Source: Paenibacillus sp. SYP-B3998
Lineage (GTDB): Bacteria > Bacillota > Bacilli > Paenibacillales > NBRC-103111
DNA length: 64,000 bases
Reading direction: 5' to 3'
NCBI RefSeq assembly: GCF_010820665.1
Contig: NZ_JAAIKC010000007.1
Location: 124,001 to 188,000, forward strand
Position numbers and translations under genes: made by a program. Within the stretch, counting starts at the first letter, position 1, and each line of letters begins with the position of its first letter. Below, one piece after another: positions 43,924-52,729 of this stretch. The notes under the pieces are model-generated. The model saw only the letters and a program-made list of their open reading frames with translations. It had not been told where the DNA came from and searched no databases.

Positions 43924-44793
43924 GTGGATATCGCAGATTTATATAATGAATATAAACCATTGTTGTTCTCGATTGCTTATCGCATGCTGGGTTCAGTTGC
44001 AGATGCGGAGGATATGGTGCAGGATACATTTATAAATGCACAACAGCTTCAAGCCAGTGAAGTAAATCACGTAAAAGCTTATTTATGCAAAATGGTAACG
44101 AATCGATGCATCGATTACGCACAATCTGCACGTATTCGAAGAGAGATGTATGTTGGCGAGTGGTTGCCCGAACCCCTGTTGCTGAATACGAATGATCCGC
44201 TGCATGCAATGGAGCGTGATGAGACTTTTTCTTATGCATTCATGGTATATATGGAAAAGCTAACGGCAATTGAGCGCGCGGTTTTTATTTTGCGAGAAGC
44301 GTTTGAATATGAATACATGGATATAAGTGAAATTGTAGGTAAATCGGAAGCCAATTGTCGCCAAATCTTCAGTCGATTGAAGAGAAAGCTTCATGAAGAG
44401 CAGGCTCCGGCGGTCCATAACGATGAACATGCGTATAGCTTGGCGCAGCAGTTTCTGCACGCATCCAGCACAGGTGATCTAGATGGGCTCATACGTTCTC
44501 TGTCTGAAGATGTCATTATGTATTCGGATGGCGGTGGTAAAGCTGTAGCTGCGCTGAATCCGATTGTGGGACGCGAGCGCGTGATCAAATTCCTTCTTGG
44601 CATTCGTACCAAGAGGATTGGACTTTACGAATACCATGTGGTCAACATGAACGGTCAAACCGGTATCATCATCACAGAACAAGGAAAACCTGTTACCGCA
44701 GTGAATATAGAGATTGAGTCGGAAGGCCGCGTGCAGCGCATATTTTTTATGAGAAATCCGGATAAATTAAACTTTGATGACATGGAGGGCTAG
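43924..44793 (+). CDS. ECF41-type sigma factor with SnoaL-like C-terminal domain
   Basis: A 289-residue sigma factor. Regions 2 and 4 (AEDMVQDTFINAQQ; YMDISEIVGKSEANCRQIFSR) are followed by a SnoaL/NTF2-like C-terminal domain of about 110 residues. YVGEWLPEPLL is the WLPEP motif and SDGGGKA the DGGGK motif typical of ECF41. In this group the extension replaces a separate anti-sigma. GTG 43924 is used (AAGGAGTGAT upstream). The usual target, a carboxymuconolactone-decarboxylase or oxidoreductase gene, is not adjacent. Confidence 0.9.
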   Translation: MDIADLYNEYKPLLFSIAYRMLGSVADAEDMVQDTFINAQQLQASEVNHVKAYLCKMVTNRCIDYAQSARIRREMYVGEWLPEPLLLNTNDPLHAMERDETFSYAFMVYMEKLTAIERAVFILREAFEYEYMDISEIVGKSEANCRQIFSRLKRKLHEEQAPAVHNDEHAYSLAQQFLHASSTGDLDGLIRSLSEDVIMYSDGGGKAVAALNPIVGRERVIKFLLGIRTKRIGLYEYHVVNMNGQTGIIITEQGKPVTAVNIEIESEGRVQRIFFMRNPDKLNFDDMEG

Positions 44794-44812
44794 CTTATTG
44801 GTCCTCCTTTTT
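44784..44812 (+). terminator. Terminator of the ECF41 gene
   Basis: GGAGG pairs with CCTCC across a short loop, followed by TTTTT; it overlaps the stop codon. Confidence 0.65.
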
Positions 44813-45119
44813 ATAATATTCGAGGTGAATACGGATTATGGGTCTTACAAGATGGGAGTTACTGTGAATCGAAATGGAGAGGAGATTCCTTCTCGGGGGG
44901 AGAATGAAAGAGGATAGCCGGAAAATGAAGCGGACCACCAGATGATCATATACGGATGTTTCCTTTTTTGACATGGTGTGGTACTAATCGGATTGTTACA
45001 TACGTAAGAAAAGGGTGCTCTCCGTCATGAGCTTTCTTGACAATTGAAGTCATTAACACGCAATATGAAGGTAAGAACACTGCCTACCAAAACGAGCCCC
45101 CTAGGAAAGGAAGAACACC
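44813..45119. other. Intergenic region
   Basis: Purine-rich stretches (for example around 44880-44930) but no supported gene or known RNA. Confidence 0.35.
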
Positions 45120-45569
45120 ATGAATTTCGTTGAGCATGTCTGGGACCATCTTCGAACCGGACAAATTAACAATTATCCACAGCCAATTGCACTGAACCTG
45201 GGACTTGCGTATACAGTGAAATTAAACGATAAAAAAACGAATTTGTTTTGGCTACCTTTTGAATATACAGGACTTGCTTATATTGATTTGGGCCAGCAGG
45301 TAAACGTACACCCCTACTATAGGGGGCGTATTATCGAGGAAATCGAACTCTCGCGGGGAACCGATTTGCATAAGCCTCAAACGGAAGATGCACTGATCAA
45401 GGCAATTTGCATGAAGAGCTGGGAGATACATCAATTACTTCAGCAGGAAAAATACGCAGATCTGCAAGGGAATGTATCCGATTTCTTGATGAAAATGCTT
45501 TACGTAGTCGACTGGCTTCGCTATTATAATTCAGTCAAAATGGTAGGAAGCGCTAAGAGAATCGTATAA
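45120..45569 (+). CDS. Hypothetical cytosolic protein
   Basis: A 149-residue protein, N-terminal half beta-rich (PIALNLGLAYTVKLNDKK ... FWLPFEYTGLAYIDL) and C-terminal half helical with many Leu. No signal, membrane helix or recognised domain. SD AGGAAAGGAAG; a clear terminator follows. Function unknown. Confidence 0.7.
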   Translation: MNFVEHVWDHLRTGQINNYPQPIALNLGLAYTVKLNDKKTNLFWLPFEYTGLAYIDLGQQVNVHPYYRGRIIEEIELSRGTDLHKPQTEDALIKAICMKSWEIHQLLQQEKYADLQGNVSDFLMKMLYVVDWLRYYNSVKMVGSAKRIV

Positions 45570-45579
45570 ATGCAAGAGT

Positions 45580-45605
45580 AAGAACCCCGAGATGGGGTTC
45601 TTTTT
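45580..45605 (+). terminator. Terminator after the hypothetical gene
   Basis: AAGAACCCC pairs with GGGGTTCTT, with a T tail. Confidence 0.9.
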
Positions 45606-45857
45606 CGTGTCTGCGAGAAGTGATTAATGAACTCAATCTTATCCCTGTAATATAGAGTCATGCTCCTAAGTTCCTTTGTTACTCCTACTTGTGGATTAAG
45701 GTGCATCTAGTAGATTAAGCCTTCATATGGCTATAGTCCCGGCTAAGCATGCTCGATACTAGGCATCTAGCAGGTTTTCAAAGCTTTACGGAAGGCTTAT
45801 CCTAGGAAGGGCGCGTATTTCCGCCAAAATAAACCATGGAGAAGCGGAGAGTTACAG

Positions 45858-47090
45858 ATGATAAAGCTGAGAAAATGGGTAGTGCTCTTAACCATATGTT
45901 GCATTATGTCTATTAGTGTCGTACAAGGAAAGGCTGAAGCCGCGAGCTTTGTGGATGTTCGAGGACATTGGGCTGAACAAACGATTAGCCAAATGGCACA
46001 ACAAGGACTTTTAGACGGTTTTCCCGATGGAACTTTCCGACCGAATGATTCCGTGACGGCGGATCAATTCGTCAAAATTGTATTGTTAGCGTTTACCGAT
46101 ATGTTCCCCAATAGTGAACGGAAATGGAAGTCCACCTTCCTGCAGTCGCTGAGCAACAGCAATCAAAGTATTTTGCAGCAGGATTATAGGGATTTCACGT
46201 TTAAGCCAAATACCGTTGGTTACTGGGCTAAGCCATACTTAGATTTGGCAAGTGACCTGCATTTCATTACTAAAGGTCAATTCACTGACTATAAAGCGAA
46301 GCTAAAACGAGAAGATGTTGCTGAAATCTTATATTATTTACTCAAGGAAACAGAGTATTTAGAGGATGAAGTGTATAGCTTGAAGACTGCAGCGCAGTTT
46401 GGCGATTTCCAAAGCGCTACGACGCGGCAGCAAAAATTTATTGGTGAAGCGATGACAAAAGGGATTATGGAAGGTTACCCAAACGGTTACTTCGGTGTTG
46501 GACAATATGTGACGCGGGCTGAAGCGCTACAAATAATCGCCCGTCTGCAGACGAAAGCAAAACGTATCAAAGTGAACAGCAGCGCAGCTTCGTTCATTAA
46601 AGTTGTTCCAACCAAAGATGGCAGCTACAAGAAGCTGATCTTTCCAGACCAGCGTATGCTGGAAACGTACGGAGTTATGGAGGAGGCAGGCAAACTTCGA
46701 GGGACGAACTACGACTTGGAAGAAACGACGCTGCGCCTGTTCAGGGACGGGGACGCGAAGAGTCGGGCGGTTGCCGGCGCAACGACGGAGGCGCGTAATA
46801 GTAATGAGGCTTCCCTATGGCTCGATCCTCAGTTCTCGACCTACGGAGTAACCGTTCGTCTTGAAGAGGGCACGTTAGCGCGCAACCAGGAGAGCATTCG
46901 CAAGTTTACTGATTTCTTGTTTGGTTACGATGCAGAAACGTTTTATCGTCAGTTTACAGACGCTTGTAATCGTGTAGCCGCGAAGGGGCAGCTAGAAACA
47001 ACCACGAAGCAAATGGGGAGTTATTCGGTAGAGACAAGGCTAGAACCAGATGGAAAGACGCTGGTATTTTCCATTATCTACTCTTCATGA
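45858..47090 (+). CDS. S-layer-homology (SLH) domain surface protein
   Basis: A 410-residue secreted protein. Signal peptide to about residue 29 (GKAEA). SLH domain 1 is FVDVRGHWAEQTISQMAQQG ... FPDGTFRPNDSVT; a second SLH-like region lies about 130-160; a third is AMTKGIMEGYPNGYFGVGQY. SLH domains bind pyruvylated wall polymer. The C-terminal 180 residues are a unique domain without a recognised fold. Single gene with bidirectional terminator. Confidence 0.88.
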   Translation: MIKLRKWVVLLTICCIMSISVVQGKAEAASFVDVRGHWAEQTISQMAQQGLLDGFPDGTFRPNDSVTADQFVKIVLLAFTDMFPNSERKWKSTFLQSLSNSNQSILQQDYRDFTFKPNTVGYWAKPYLDLASDLHFITKGQFTDYKAKLKREDVAEILYYLLKETEYLEDEVYSLKTAAQFGDFQSATTRQQKFIGEAMTKGIMEGYPNGYFGVGQYVTRAEALQIIARLQTKAKRIKVNSSAASFIKVVPTKDGSYKKLIFPDQRMLETYGVMEEAGKLRGTNYDLEETTLRLFRDGDAKSRAVAGATTEARNSNEASLWLDPQFSTYGVTVRLEEGTLARNQESIRKFTDFLFGYDAETFYRQFTDACNRVAAKGQLETTTKQMGSYSVETRLEPDGKTLVFSIIYSS

Positions 47091-47108
47091 TTGAATTGGA
47101 TGTTGAAT

Positions 47109-47152
47109 AAAAAAGAACCACGGCTCCCGCATTTGGGAAGTGGTTCTTTTTT
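47109..47152. terminator. Bidirectional terminator
   Basis: AAAAAAGAACCAC pairs with GTGGTTCTTTTTT between the convergent SLH and serine hydrolase genes. Confidence 0.9.
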
Positions 47153-47182
47153 ATGGTGTGCATTGAAATTAAGCTAGAGTGC

Positions 47183-48394
47183 TTAAAAGGTTTTAAAGGA
47201 TTGTACTGCTTGAGCAAGTCTATCAGCCGCTTCTAGGTTATCTGTTATCCACCGATTTGAGCGGATCGATTTTGTTACGTGCTTCAGCAGTTGCTCGGGC
47301 ATATCTACGTCCGAAGAGTCAGCTGTAAGTGTTACAATGAGCTGCAGTTCGGGAACAACAAAGATACGCTGTCCTCCAGATCCCGCGGCATAGAAGGTAT
47401 CATACGTTCGGGTATCACCTTCAAATCGTCCTCGAAGATAAGGCTTTAACCACCAATAATAGCCATATCCGCCCTGTGTTCCGTCATGATAATTATGATA
47501 AACACGTTTGGTGAGCGACTCTTTAATCCAAGGTTTTGGGAGCACAGTTGTGGTATCCCATACGCCTTCTTTTAGATACAACAAACCTATTTTGGCCATA
47601 TCTCGTGCGGTCAGTGCCAACGCCCATGCCCCAATGCTATGGCCTTGAGGATCATGATTCCAATTGACATTTGTTATCCCTAGTGGGGTGAATAAATGGG
47701 CTTTGGCATAGTCAAACAGGGATTGATGCGTTGCTTTTTGGAGCACGGCGGAAAGGAGATGAGAATCTCCGTTACTATAGTTATACTTACTGCCAGGCGG
47801 GTTCGCGGAAGGTTGCTCCAATATAAACTGAATCCAATTCGGTGAGTACATCATATCAGAAGAGGATTGATCGTTCTGATCGGTCCATTCCAAGCCCGAG
47901 GCCATGTATAGCAAGTGACTGATCGTAATTTTGGATTTGAATGGGTCGGAGACTAACTCGGGAAAAAACTCAGTGAGTTTCTGATCGAGGCTCCTTAACT
48001 TTTGCTCAGATAAAGCAATTCCTGCTAGCGCGGATGTGATGCTTTTCGTAACGGAGCGCACATCTTGTCGAGTATCGATTTGTGTACTTGAGTTGTAAGC
48101 TTCCGTTACTAAGTAGCCGTTACGAATGATAACCATACTGTGCATATTGCGATGTTGGAAAGCTTCGATCGCTTCCGCAATAATGGAGGAATCCATCCCT
48201 TGCGACTCTGGCGTGGTCGTTCTCCAGTCTTCGGTCGGCCAATATAGCGTGCTTTTTATGGTATCTACAGAAGACCTAGCGGCCTGAGTGATTGATTTGT
48301 TAGAGGGATTTCTATATGTCTTGTCCCCACTCCCTGCTGCAACTGGTAGAGATAGATTCGTACCGCCTCCAGTGCGCTTTTTCTTTTTTTTCAT
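47183..48394 (-). CDS. Class C beta-lactamase-fold serine hydrolase
   Basis: A 403-residue protein of the penicillin-binding/beta-lactamase C fold. The catalytic Ser is in SVTKS (S-x-x-K, about residue 114) and the Tyr in YSN (YNYSNGD, about 206). The C-terminal active-site segment is AGSGGQRI instead of KTG. Members are esterases, D-aminopeptidases or PBPs; antibiotic resistance is not implied. The N-terminus is very Lys-rich with no signal peptide. SD GGAGGG. A 23-base palindrome lies upstream. Confidence 0.87.
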   Translation of the reverse strand: MKKKKKRTGGGTNLSLPVAAGSGDKTYRNPSNKSITQAARSSVDTIKSTLYWPTEDWRTTTPESQGMDSSIIAEAIEAFQHRNMHSMVIIRNGYLVTEAYNSSTQIDTRQDVRSVTKSITSALAGIALSEQKLRSLDQKLTEFFPELVSDPFKSKITISHLLYMASGLEWTDQNDQSSSDMMYSPNWIQFILEQPSANPPGSKYNYSNGDSHLLSAVLQKATHQSLFDYAKAHLFTPLGITNVNWNHDPQGHSIGAWALALTARDMAKIGLLYLKEGVWDTTTVLPKPWIKESLTKRVYHNYHDGTQGGYGYYWWLKPYLRGRFEGDTRTYDTFYAAGSGGQRIFVVPELQLIVTLTADSSDVDMPEQLLKHVTKSIRSNRWITDNLEAADRLAQAVQSFKTF

Positions 48395-48414
48395 TTCACC
48401 CGTACCCTCCAGAA

Positions 48415-48437
48415 AGTATTTTCATAATGAAAATACT
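48415..48437. promoter_or_regulatory. Perfect 11-1-11 palindrome upstream of the serine hydrolase gene
   Basis: AGTATTTTCAT and ATGAAAATACT flank one A, just outside the SD. The core TTTTCAT-n-ATGAAAA has the 7-1-7 shape of Fur-family boxes. Confidence 0.5.
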
Positions 48438-48697
48438 ACTTGAGAAGTGTGAATTAAATATGAGCAAAACCTTAATATAACTTAAATGTTAACTTAAAAT
48501 AAGCTTAAAATTAGGATTTGAAGTCTTAAACTATATATAAGACCCTGAGATGATTCCAGGCCTTTTGGTTAACTGTCACGTATCGTTCATCGTAATAGGG
48601 AAGTCGGCTGTAAATGCGGACTGCCCTTTTTGGCGAGAATGATTCGTTCTGGTATGATAGGATTAATTCATATTTAGTGGAAAGGGAGTGGGTAAGC
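48438..48697. other. Intergenic region between divergent genes
   Basis: AT-rich; TATGAT near 48653 could be a -10 for the msrC-like gene. Nothing else seen. Confidence 0.35.
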
Positions 48698-49177
48698 GTG
48701 TTTGCAAAATCATGTTATGAGGGAACGCGAGAAGAGAACTACAGGCTTCTAATCAAGCAATTGGAGGCATTAATTCATGACGAGCCGAATCGAATTGCTA
48801 ATTTGGCTAACGCATCCGCCTTACTGCAGCAATTTCTGAACGATATAAATTGGGTCGGTTTTTATTTGTTGGAGGAAAATGAGCTTGTCCTGGGACCTTT
48901 TCAAGGACTTCCAGCTTGTGTCCGCATTCCGCTAAACAGAGGAGTTTGCGGTACATCAGCACAGCGTCAAGAGACGATACGTGTTGCGGATGTTCATGCT
49001 TTTCCTGGGCATATTGCCTGCGATGCGGCATCGCAATCTGAAATTGTGATCCCCATTCTCAAAGGAAACCAGCTTATTGGTGTGTTGGACATCGATAGCC
49101 CGACCAAGAACCGTTTCGATGAAACGGATCAAAGCTATTTGGAGCAGTTCGTGAAGGCGCTGTCTGCGGCTATTTAA
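48698..49177 (+). CDS. msrC: Free methionine-R-sulfoxide reductase (GAF-domain fRMsr)
   Basis: A 159-residue GAF-domain enzyme reducing free Met-R-sulfoxide. Cys74, Cys84 and Cys108 (LPACVRIP, RGVCGTSA, GHIACDAA) keep the 10- and 24-residue spacing of E. coli fRMsr Cys84/94/118. GTG 48698 is chosen (GGGAG about 10 bases upstream), giving the usual family length; the frame is open 28 codons further. Overlaps the convergent PilZ gene by 8 bases. Confidence 0.95.
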   Translation: MFAKSCYEGTREENYRLLIKQLEALIHDEPNRIANLANASALLQQFLNDINWVGFYLLEENELVLGPFQGLPACVRIPLNRGVCGTSAQRQETIRVADVHAFPGHIACDAASQSEIVIPILKGNQLIGVLDIDSPTKNRFDETDQSYLEQFVKALSAAI

Positions 49178-49619
49178 TGTCATACTGTTGAGGTAAGATA
49201 TCTGCTAAATCTTCATCGGAACAGAAACTGCAGCTTGCCAGTACTTTTGTATGTTTTAATCGGGTGCCAAGCAGGGTCAAATGGCTCGCCAGCGCCTGTT
49301 CCATAACGAGATCAACGATGCTGAACTTAATCCCGTATTCATAGAGGGAGGGGTTCAGCTTATTTTTTCTTGTTATGGTTCCTAGAATCTTGAGATGATT
49401 ATGGAACAGTTGAAAGGTGAATTCAAGCAGCAAGTCCATTTGAACAGGCAAATCTAAAGGTGTGTGCATCCGAATGCCGCCAACACTAATGTCTTTAATC
49501 ATAATTTTGGAGTAATTGGTATCAGTATCCTTGTGCTTGATTCCAATAATCTTGAACATAGCAGATAAAGGGATTTGGAGATTGATCCGAAAGTATGTGC
49601 GATTATTTGAAAGTGGCAT
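49170..49619 (-). CDS. PilZ-domain c-di-GMP-binding protein
   Basis: A 149-residue single PilZ domain. RTYFR (about residues 7-11) gives the RxxxR arm and DISVGGIRM the DxSxxG motif that together bind c-di-GMP. The output partner is unknown. With the HD-GYP enzyme at 40 kb it shows c-di-GMP signalling in this organism. Confidence 0.85.
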   Translation of the reverse strand: MPLSNNRTYFRINLQIPLSAMFKIIGIKHKDTDTNYSKIMIKDISVGGIRMHTPLDLPVQMDLLLEFTFQLFHNHLKILGTITRKNKLNPSLYEYGIKFSIVDLVMEQALASHLTLLGTRLKHTKVLASCSFCSDEDLADILPQQYDIK

Positions 49620-49724
49620 GATTATCGACCTTTATATGAAGTAGGTCAATTATACTATATTATCTAGTTGTAATGAACTAGTAAAATTGTTGGGACAAAA
49701 TGAGAAAAAAGTGAGAAATAAGGG

Positions 49725-49753
49725 TTGGTTCTCTCAATCTAGAGTGCTATGAT
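49725..49753 (+). promoter_or_regulatory. Promoter of a short leader or small RNA
   Basis: TTGGTT (49725-49730), a 17-base spacer and TATGAT (49748-49753). The predicted start is near 49760. Confidence 0.6.
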
Positions 49754-49759
49754 AAAGGT

Positions 49760-49815
49760 AAAAAAAACCAAATGATAAACGGGTCTCTGAAATGATTGGT
49801 TGTCAGGGGCTTTTT
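49760..49815 (+). ncRNA. Candidate terminated leader RNA or small RNA upstream of a response regulator
   Basis: A promoter at 49725-49753 and a terminator 30 bases later define an RNA of about 55 bases. The terminator stem is GTCTCTGA/TCAGGGGC (49783-49810, G-U pairs included), then five T. AACCAA (49766-49771) is complementary to TTGGTT (49796-49801) in the terminator loop, so an alternative fold is possible. It lies about 110 bases before the regulator gene at 49923. No known riboswitch class recognised. Confidence 0.45.
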
Positions 49816-49922
49816 ATGATGGAAATATCCAAGATAATTTAAGCTAATTAAATGCTTAGAAATAACCGAAAGAACATATATATGCGAGTAATAATGAATT
49901 GGATTATCAGGAAGGTGAAACA

Positions 49923-51047
49923 TTGAGAGCGATTATTATCGATGATGAGAGGCTTGCGCTGATTCAATTGGAAAAGATACTTAAGGAGCAAGCTAACATA
50001 GAAATTATAGGAGCCTTTTTGGAACCGAATCAAGCCCTAGAGGCAGCAATTCAATTACAACCAGACGTCGCTTTTCTGGATATTCATATGCCAGAAGTCA
50101 CAGGGATACAGCTCGCGGAGATGCTTCAGGAAGCATGTCCGGAATTGGATATCGTCTTTGTTACTGCGTTTGATGAATATGCTTTGCAAGCATTTGATCT
50201 CAATGCTGTCGATTATGTGATGAAACCCATCAAGCGTAATCGCATGAAAGATACTGTTCAGCGTTTAGAGAAGCGGAGAGAGCATGTACAACGATTAAAC
50301 GCCACCCAGAGCCCCTTTCTAGTTCGCTGCTTTCAAACACTTCGTATCGACCTTCCTGGAGAAAAGCGTGACCTGGTCAAGTGGCGGACCTCTAAAGCAC
50401 AGGAGGTATTTGCTTATTTAGTTCACCATCGAGGGCAGTTTGTTCGCAAGAGTGTCCTGCATGAGATGCTATGGCCTCAATTCGATGAGAATAAAGCGAA
50501 GACTCACTTATACACCACAATCTATCAAATTCGCCAATGTTTGAAAAAAGAAGCCATCGATATTCCCATCCAAACGATCGCAATGGAAGATGCTTATATG
50601 ATTCAAGCGGACGCTGTAAGCGTAGATGCTGTTGAATGGGAACGGACCTTGACGGAGCTAGAGCCGATCTCTGAGAGCACTCTCGCAGGACACCAACGCG
50701 TCATAGATGCCTATCAAGGAGACTATTTGGGAGAGTACGATTATCTGTGGGCCGAACATGAAAGACAGCGATTGCGTATGCTTTGGTTGAATCAGACCCA
50801 GCAAGTAGCCGATTATTACATCCTGCATGGGATGCATAAGGAAGCCATGTCGATGTATCAGCGGATTCAGGCGCAGCAGCCCTACAACGAAGAAAGCTAC
50901 TTTTCCTTAATGATGCTCTATGCTGAAGTTGGCGATCGAGTCGCAGTAGAGGAGCAGTATCATAGATTGACGGTATTGCTTGAGGAGGAATTGGGCGTCG
51001 CTCCCCGAGCTTCAATTGTAGCTTGGTATGATCAATGGGAATGCTAA
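49923..51047 (+). CDS. Response regulator with SARP-type DNA-binding and BTAD domains
   Basis: A 374-residue regulator. Receiver domain about 1-120 with phospho-acceptor Asp53 (FLDIHMPE) and Lys in VMKPIK. A winged-helix OmpR-like DNA-binding domain about 140-240 (KAQEVFAYLVHHRGQFVRKS) is followed by a bacterial transcriptional activation domain made of TPR-like helices (about 240-374). TTG 49923 follows GGAAGGTGAAACA. No histidine kinase is adjacent, so it is an orphan here. Possibly controlled by a terminated leader. Confidence 0.9.
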   Translation: MRAIIIDDERLALIQLEKILKEQANIEIIGAFLEPNQALEAAIQLQPDVAFLDIHMPEVTGIQLAEMLQEACPELDIVFVTAFDEYALQAFDLNAVDYVMKPIKRNRMKDTVQRLEKRREHVQRLNATQSPFLVRCFQTLRIDLPGEKRDLVKWRTSKAQEVFAYLVHHRGQFVRKSVLHEMLWPQFDENKAKTHLYTTIYQIRQCLKKEAIDIPIQTIAMEDAYMIQADAVSVDAVEWERTLTELEPISESTLAGHQRVIDAYQGDYLGEYDYLWAEHERQRLRMLWLNQTQQVADYYILHGMHKEAMSMYQRIQAQQPYNEESYFSLMMLYAEVGDRVAVEEQYHRLTVLLEEELGVAPRASIVAWYDQWEC

Positions 51048-51058
51048 CCTGATTACAT

Positions 51059-51103
51059 AAAAGGACCAGTGATTTCGCAGTTGCGAGGTCCCTGGTTCTT
51101 TTT
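51059..51103 (+). terminator. Terminator of the SARP-type regulator
   Basis: AAGGACCAG pairs with CTGGTTCTT, with an inner stem; T tail. Confidence 0.75.
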
Positions 51104-51187
51104 AGCATGAAGTCTTGTCATTGTTTAGTAGCTGTTCAAATCCAAGTGGTAAACTATTGGTAATCTAAGTAGGGGAGGGGGGATCAA

Positions 51188-51568
51188 GTGAAGGTATTGG
51201 TGGTAGATGATACAGCGTTCATGCGGATGGTGCTGCGCTCTTTATTGGAGCAAATGAGCCATGACGTAATCGCTGAGGCGAAGAATGGGAAAGAAGCGGT
51301 CGACTTATACAGCAGATTCATGCCTGATCTTGTGACGATGGATATTACGATGCCAGAAATGGATGGTATAGAAGCAGTTAAACAAATAAAGATGATCAAT
51401 AAGGATGCTAAAATCATTATGTGTTCAGCGATGGGTCAGCGTCAGATGGTGCTCGATGCCATTCGCAGCGGTGCAAGCGATTTCGTGATCAAGCCCATAC
51501 AAAAGGAACGGTTAGAGGAAGCGATCGATAAGGTGTTCGGTTTTAAGACAGCAGTTGCGCGCAACTAG
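51188..51568 (+). CDS. CheY-like single-domain response regulator
   Basis: A 126-residue receiver-only protein, very like Bacillus CheY: VVDDTAFMRM, phospho-acceptor Asp52 in VTMDITMPEMDG, IIMCSAMGQ, and Lys in VIKPIQ. It would link a kinase to the flagellar motor or to a phosphorelay. No chemotaxis genes surround it, so it may be a CheY paralogue. GTG start after AGGGGGGAT. Confidence 0.88.
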   Translation: MKVLVVDDTAFMRMVLRSLLEQMSHDVIAEAKNGKEAVDLYSRFMPDLVTMDITMPEMDGIEAVKQIKMINKDAKIIMCSAMGQRQMVLDAIRSGASDFVIKPIQKERLEEAIDKVFGFKTAVARN

Positions 51569-51580
51569 CTTTATCCAGAA

Positions 51581-51612
51581 AAAGACCCAGAGCGGTAAGA
51601 GCTCTGGGCTTT
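51581..51612. terminator. Bidirectional terminator
   Basis: CCCAGAGC pairs with GCTCTGGG between the convergent cheY-like and luxR-like genes; short T-runs. Confidence 0.65.
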
Positions 51613-51883
51613 AGATTGTCGTACAAATGATTAAAGCTAGCAGTTTTCGCATAGAACGAGTTCCGACTTTAACCATAATTTTATCGATATGTACTTTCAC
51701 AGTCTTTTCACTTATTGTGCAGTGATCGGCGATTTCTTTGTTGCTGTAGCCATGAAGAGCAATAAGACCAATAATTTCCGCTTCTCGATTCGTAAGCAGA
51801 TATATAGTTGCAAATCGGTTGATGACGGAGTGAGTACTGTTCGGCTGGACGACATGAACCTGGCTTACTTGTAAATCCTGCAT
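51611..51883 (-). CDS. Stand-alone LuxR/GerE-type HTH protein
   Basis: A 90-residue DNA-binding protein with only a LuxR-type HTH: LTNREAEIIGLIALHGYSNK followed by EIADHCTISEKTVKVHIDKI. The size and architecture resemble GerE, the late mother-cell regulator of sporulation, but the N-terminal 30 residues differ. SD TGAGG lies 9-10 bases upstream. Downstream of thiN and on the same strand, though with its own leader. Confidence 0.8.
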   Translation of the reverse strand: MQDLQVSQVHVVQPNSTHSVINRFATIYLLTNREAEIIGLIALHGYSNKEIADHCTISEKTVKVHIDKIMVKVGTRSMRKLLALIICTTI

Positions 51884-51991
51884 GCACTAACAACCTCAAT
51901 ATCCAAAAGTTTATGACGTAATTTTCATTTTAACAGAAGGAGTATGCCTTGGCTTCCTATTAGATATGTCAAAATTCCAAATCTTCTAGTC

Positions 51992-52633
51992 TTAATCTTT
52001 GCTTTGGATGACAAGCAATAACCCTGAATCCAATTCAATGAGTCCTTCCTGCATAAGAAGTACGTTACTGATTCCTAACGACTGTCCAATCTGAAGTGTC
52101 GCTTTGTGCAGGGCATATTGAAAACCGTGCAGCGTAATACCAGTTACTTCTAGACTAAGCGGTAGCAGCGAAACATGTGTGTAGCGCCCTCTCTGTATGC
52201 GGGTAGGCTGATCAATGACCATGATTTCATTGCTGGCATCGATGATCGTGCAGGGCACATCGTACTCTATCCCTTTACGCAGCAAATGAACGTTCGCCAA
52301 CGAATGGTCGAAGCGCGTGCCGAGTGCACCTAACAGGACAATGCTAGCAGGCTTTTGCTCTAACGCCCACTGGAAAGACATCTCGGTATCGGTTAAATCC
52401 TTGTAAATAGGATCACAATCAAGGAAAGCGTGACTCGAAGAGCGTATTCTGTCTTTCTCTTCCGCTGTGACAGAGTCGAAATCCCCCATAGAGATATGTG
52501 GCTGTAAGCCATGCTCGATTAGAAACAATGCGCCACGATCCGACCCTACAAGGATATCATCCTCTCTCAATTCCTCTAGAGTCCACTCGCCGAGTGTTCC
52601 GCCTGTAACGATGGCAATCCGTTTCCCTTTCAT
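51992..52633 (-). CDS. thiN: Thiamine pyrophosphokinase
   Basis: A 213-residue enzyme that transfers pyrophosphate from ATP to thiamine. GSDRGALFLI, MGDFDSV and KDLTDTEMSFQWAL are the catalytic acidic motifs; the C-terminal thiamine-binding part includes QIGQSLGISNVL (family usually has G-x-x-x-S-N). Length standard. Monocistronic. Confidence 0.94.
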   Translation of the reverse strand: MKGKRIAIVTGGTLGEWTLEELREDDILVGSDRGALFLIEHGLQPHISMGDFDSVTAEEKDRIRSSSHAFLDCDPIYKDLTDTEMSFQWALEQKPASIVLLGALGTRFDHSLANVHLLRKGIEYDVPCTIIDASNEIMVIDQPTRIQRGRYTHVSLLPLSLEVTGITLHGFQYALHKATLQIGQSLGISNVLLMQEGLIELDSGLLLVIQSKD

Positions 52634-52729
52634 ATCTGTCCCGTCTCCTCTAGCTTGATATCACCCCACATTATATCACATAAGCACAAAAAACCGAGCT
52701 TCAATGTACAAGCCCGGGAGTCAATCCAT

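Noticed and set aside
47183..48394. Antibiotic-resistance beta-lactamase
   Set aside because: The fold and S-x-x-K/YSN motifs are shared with many esterases and peptidases, and KTG is missing.
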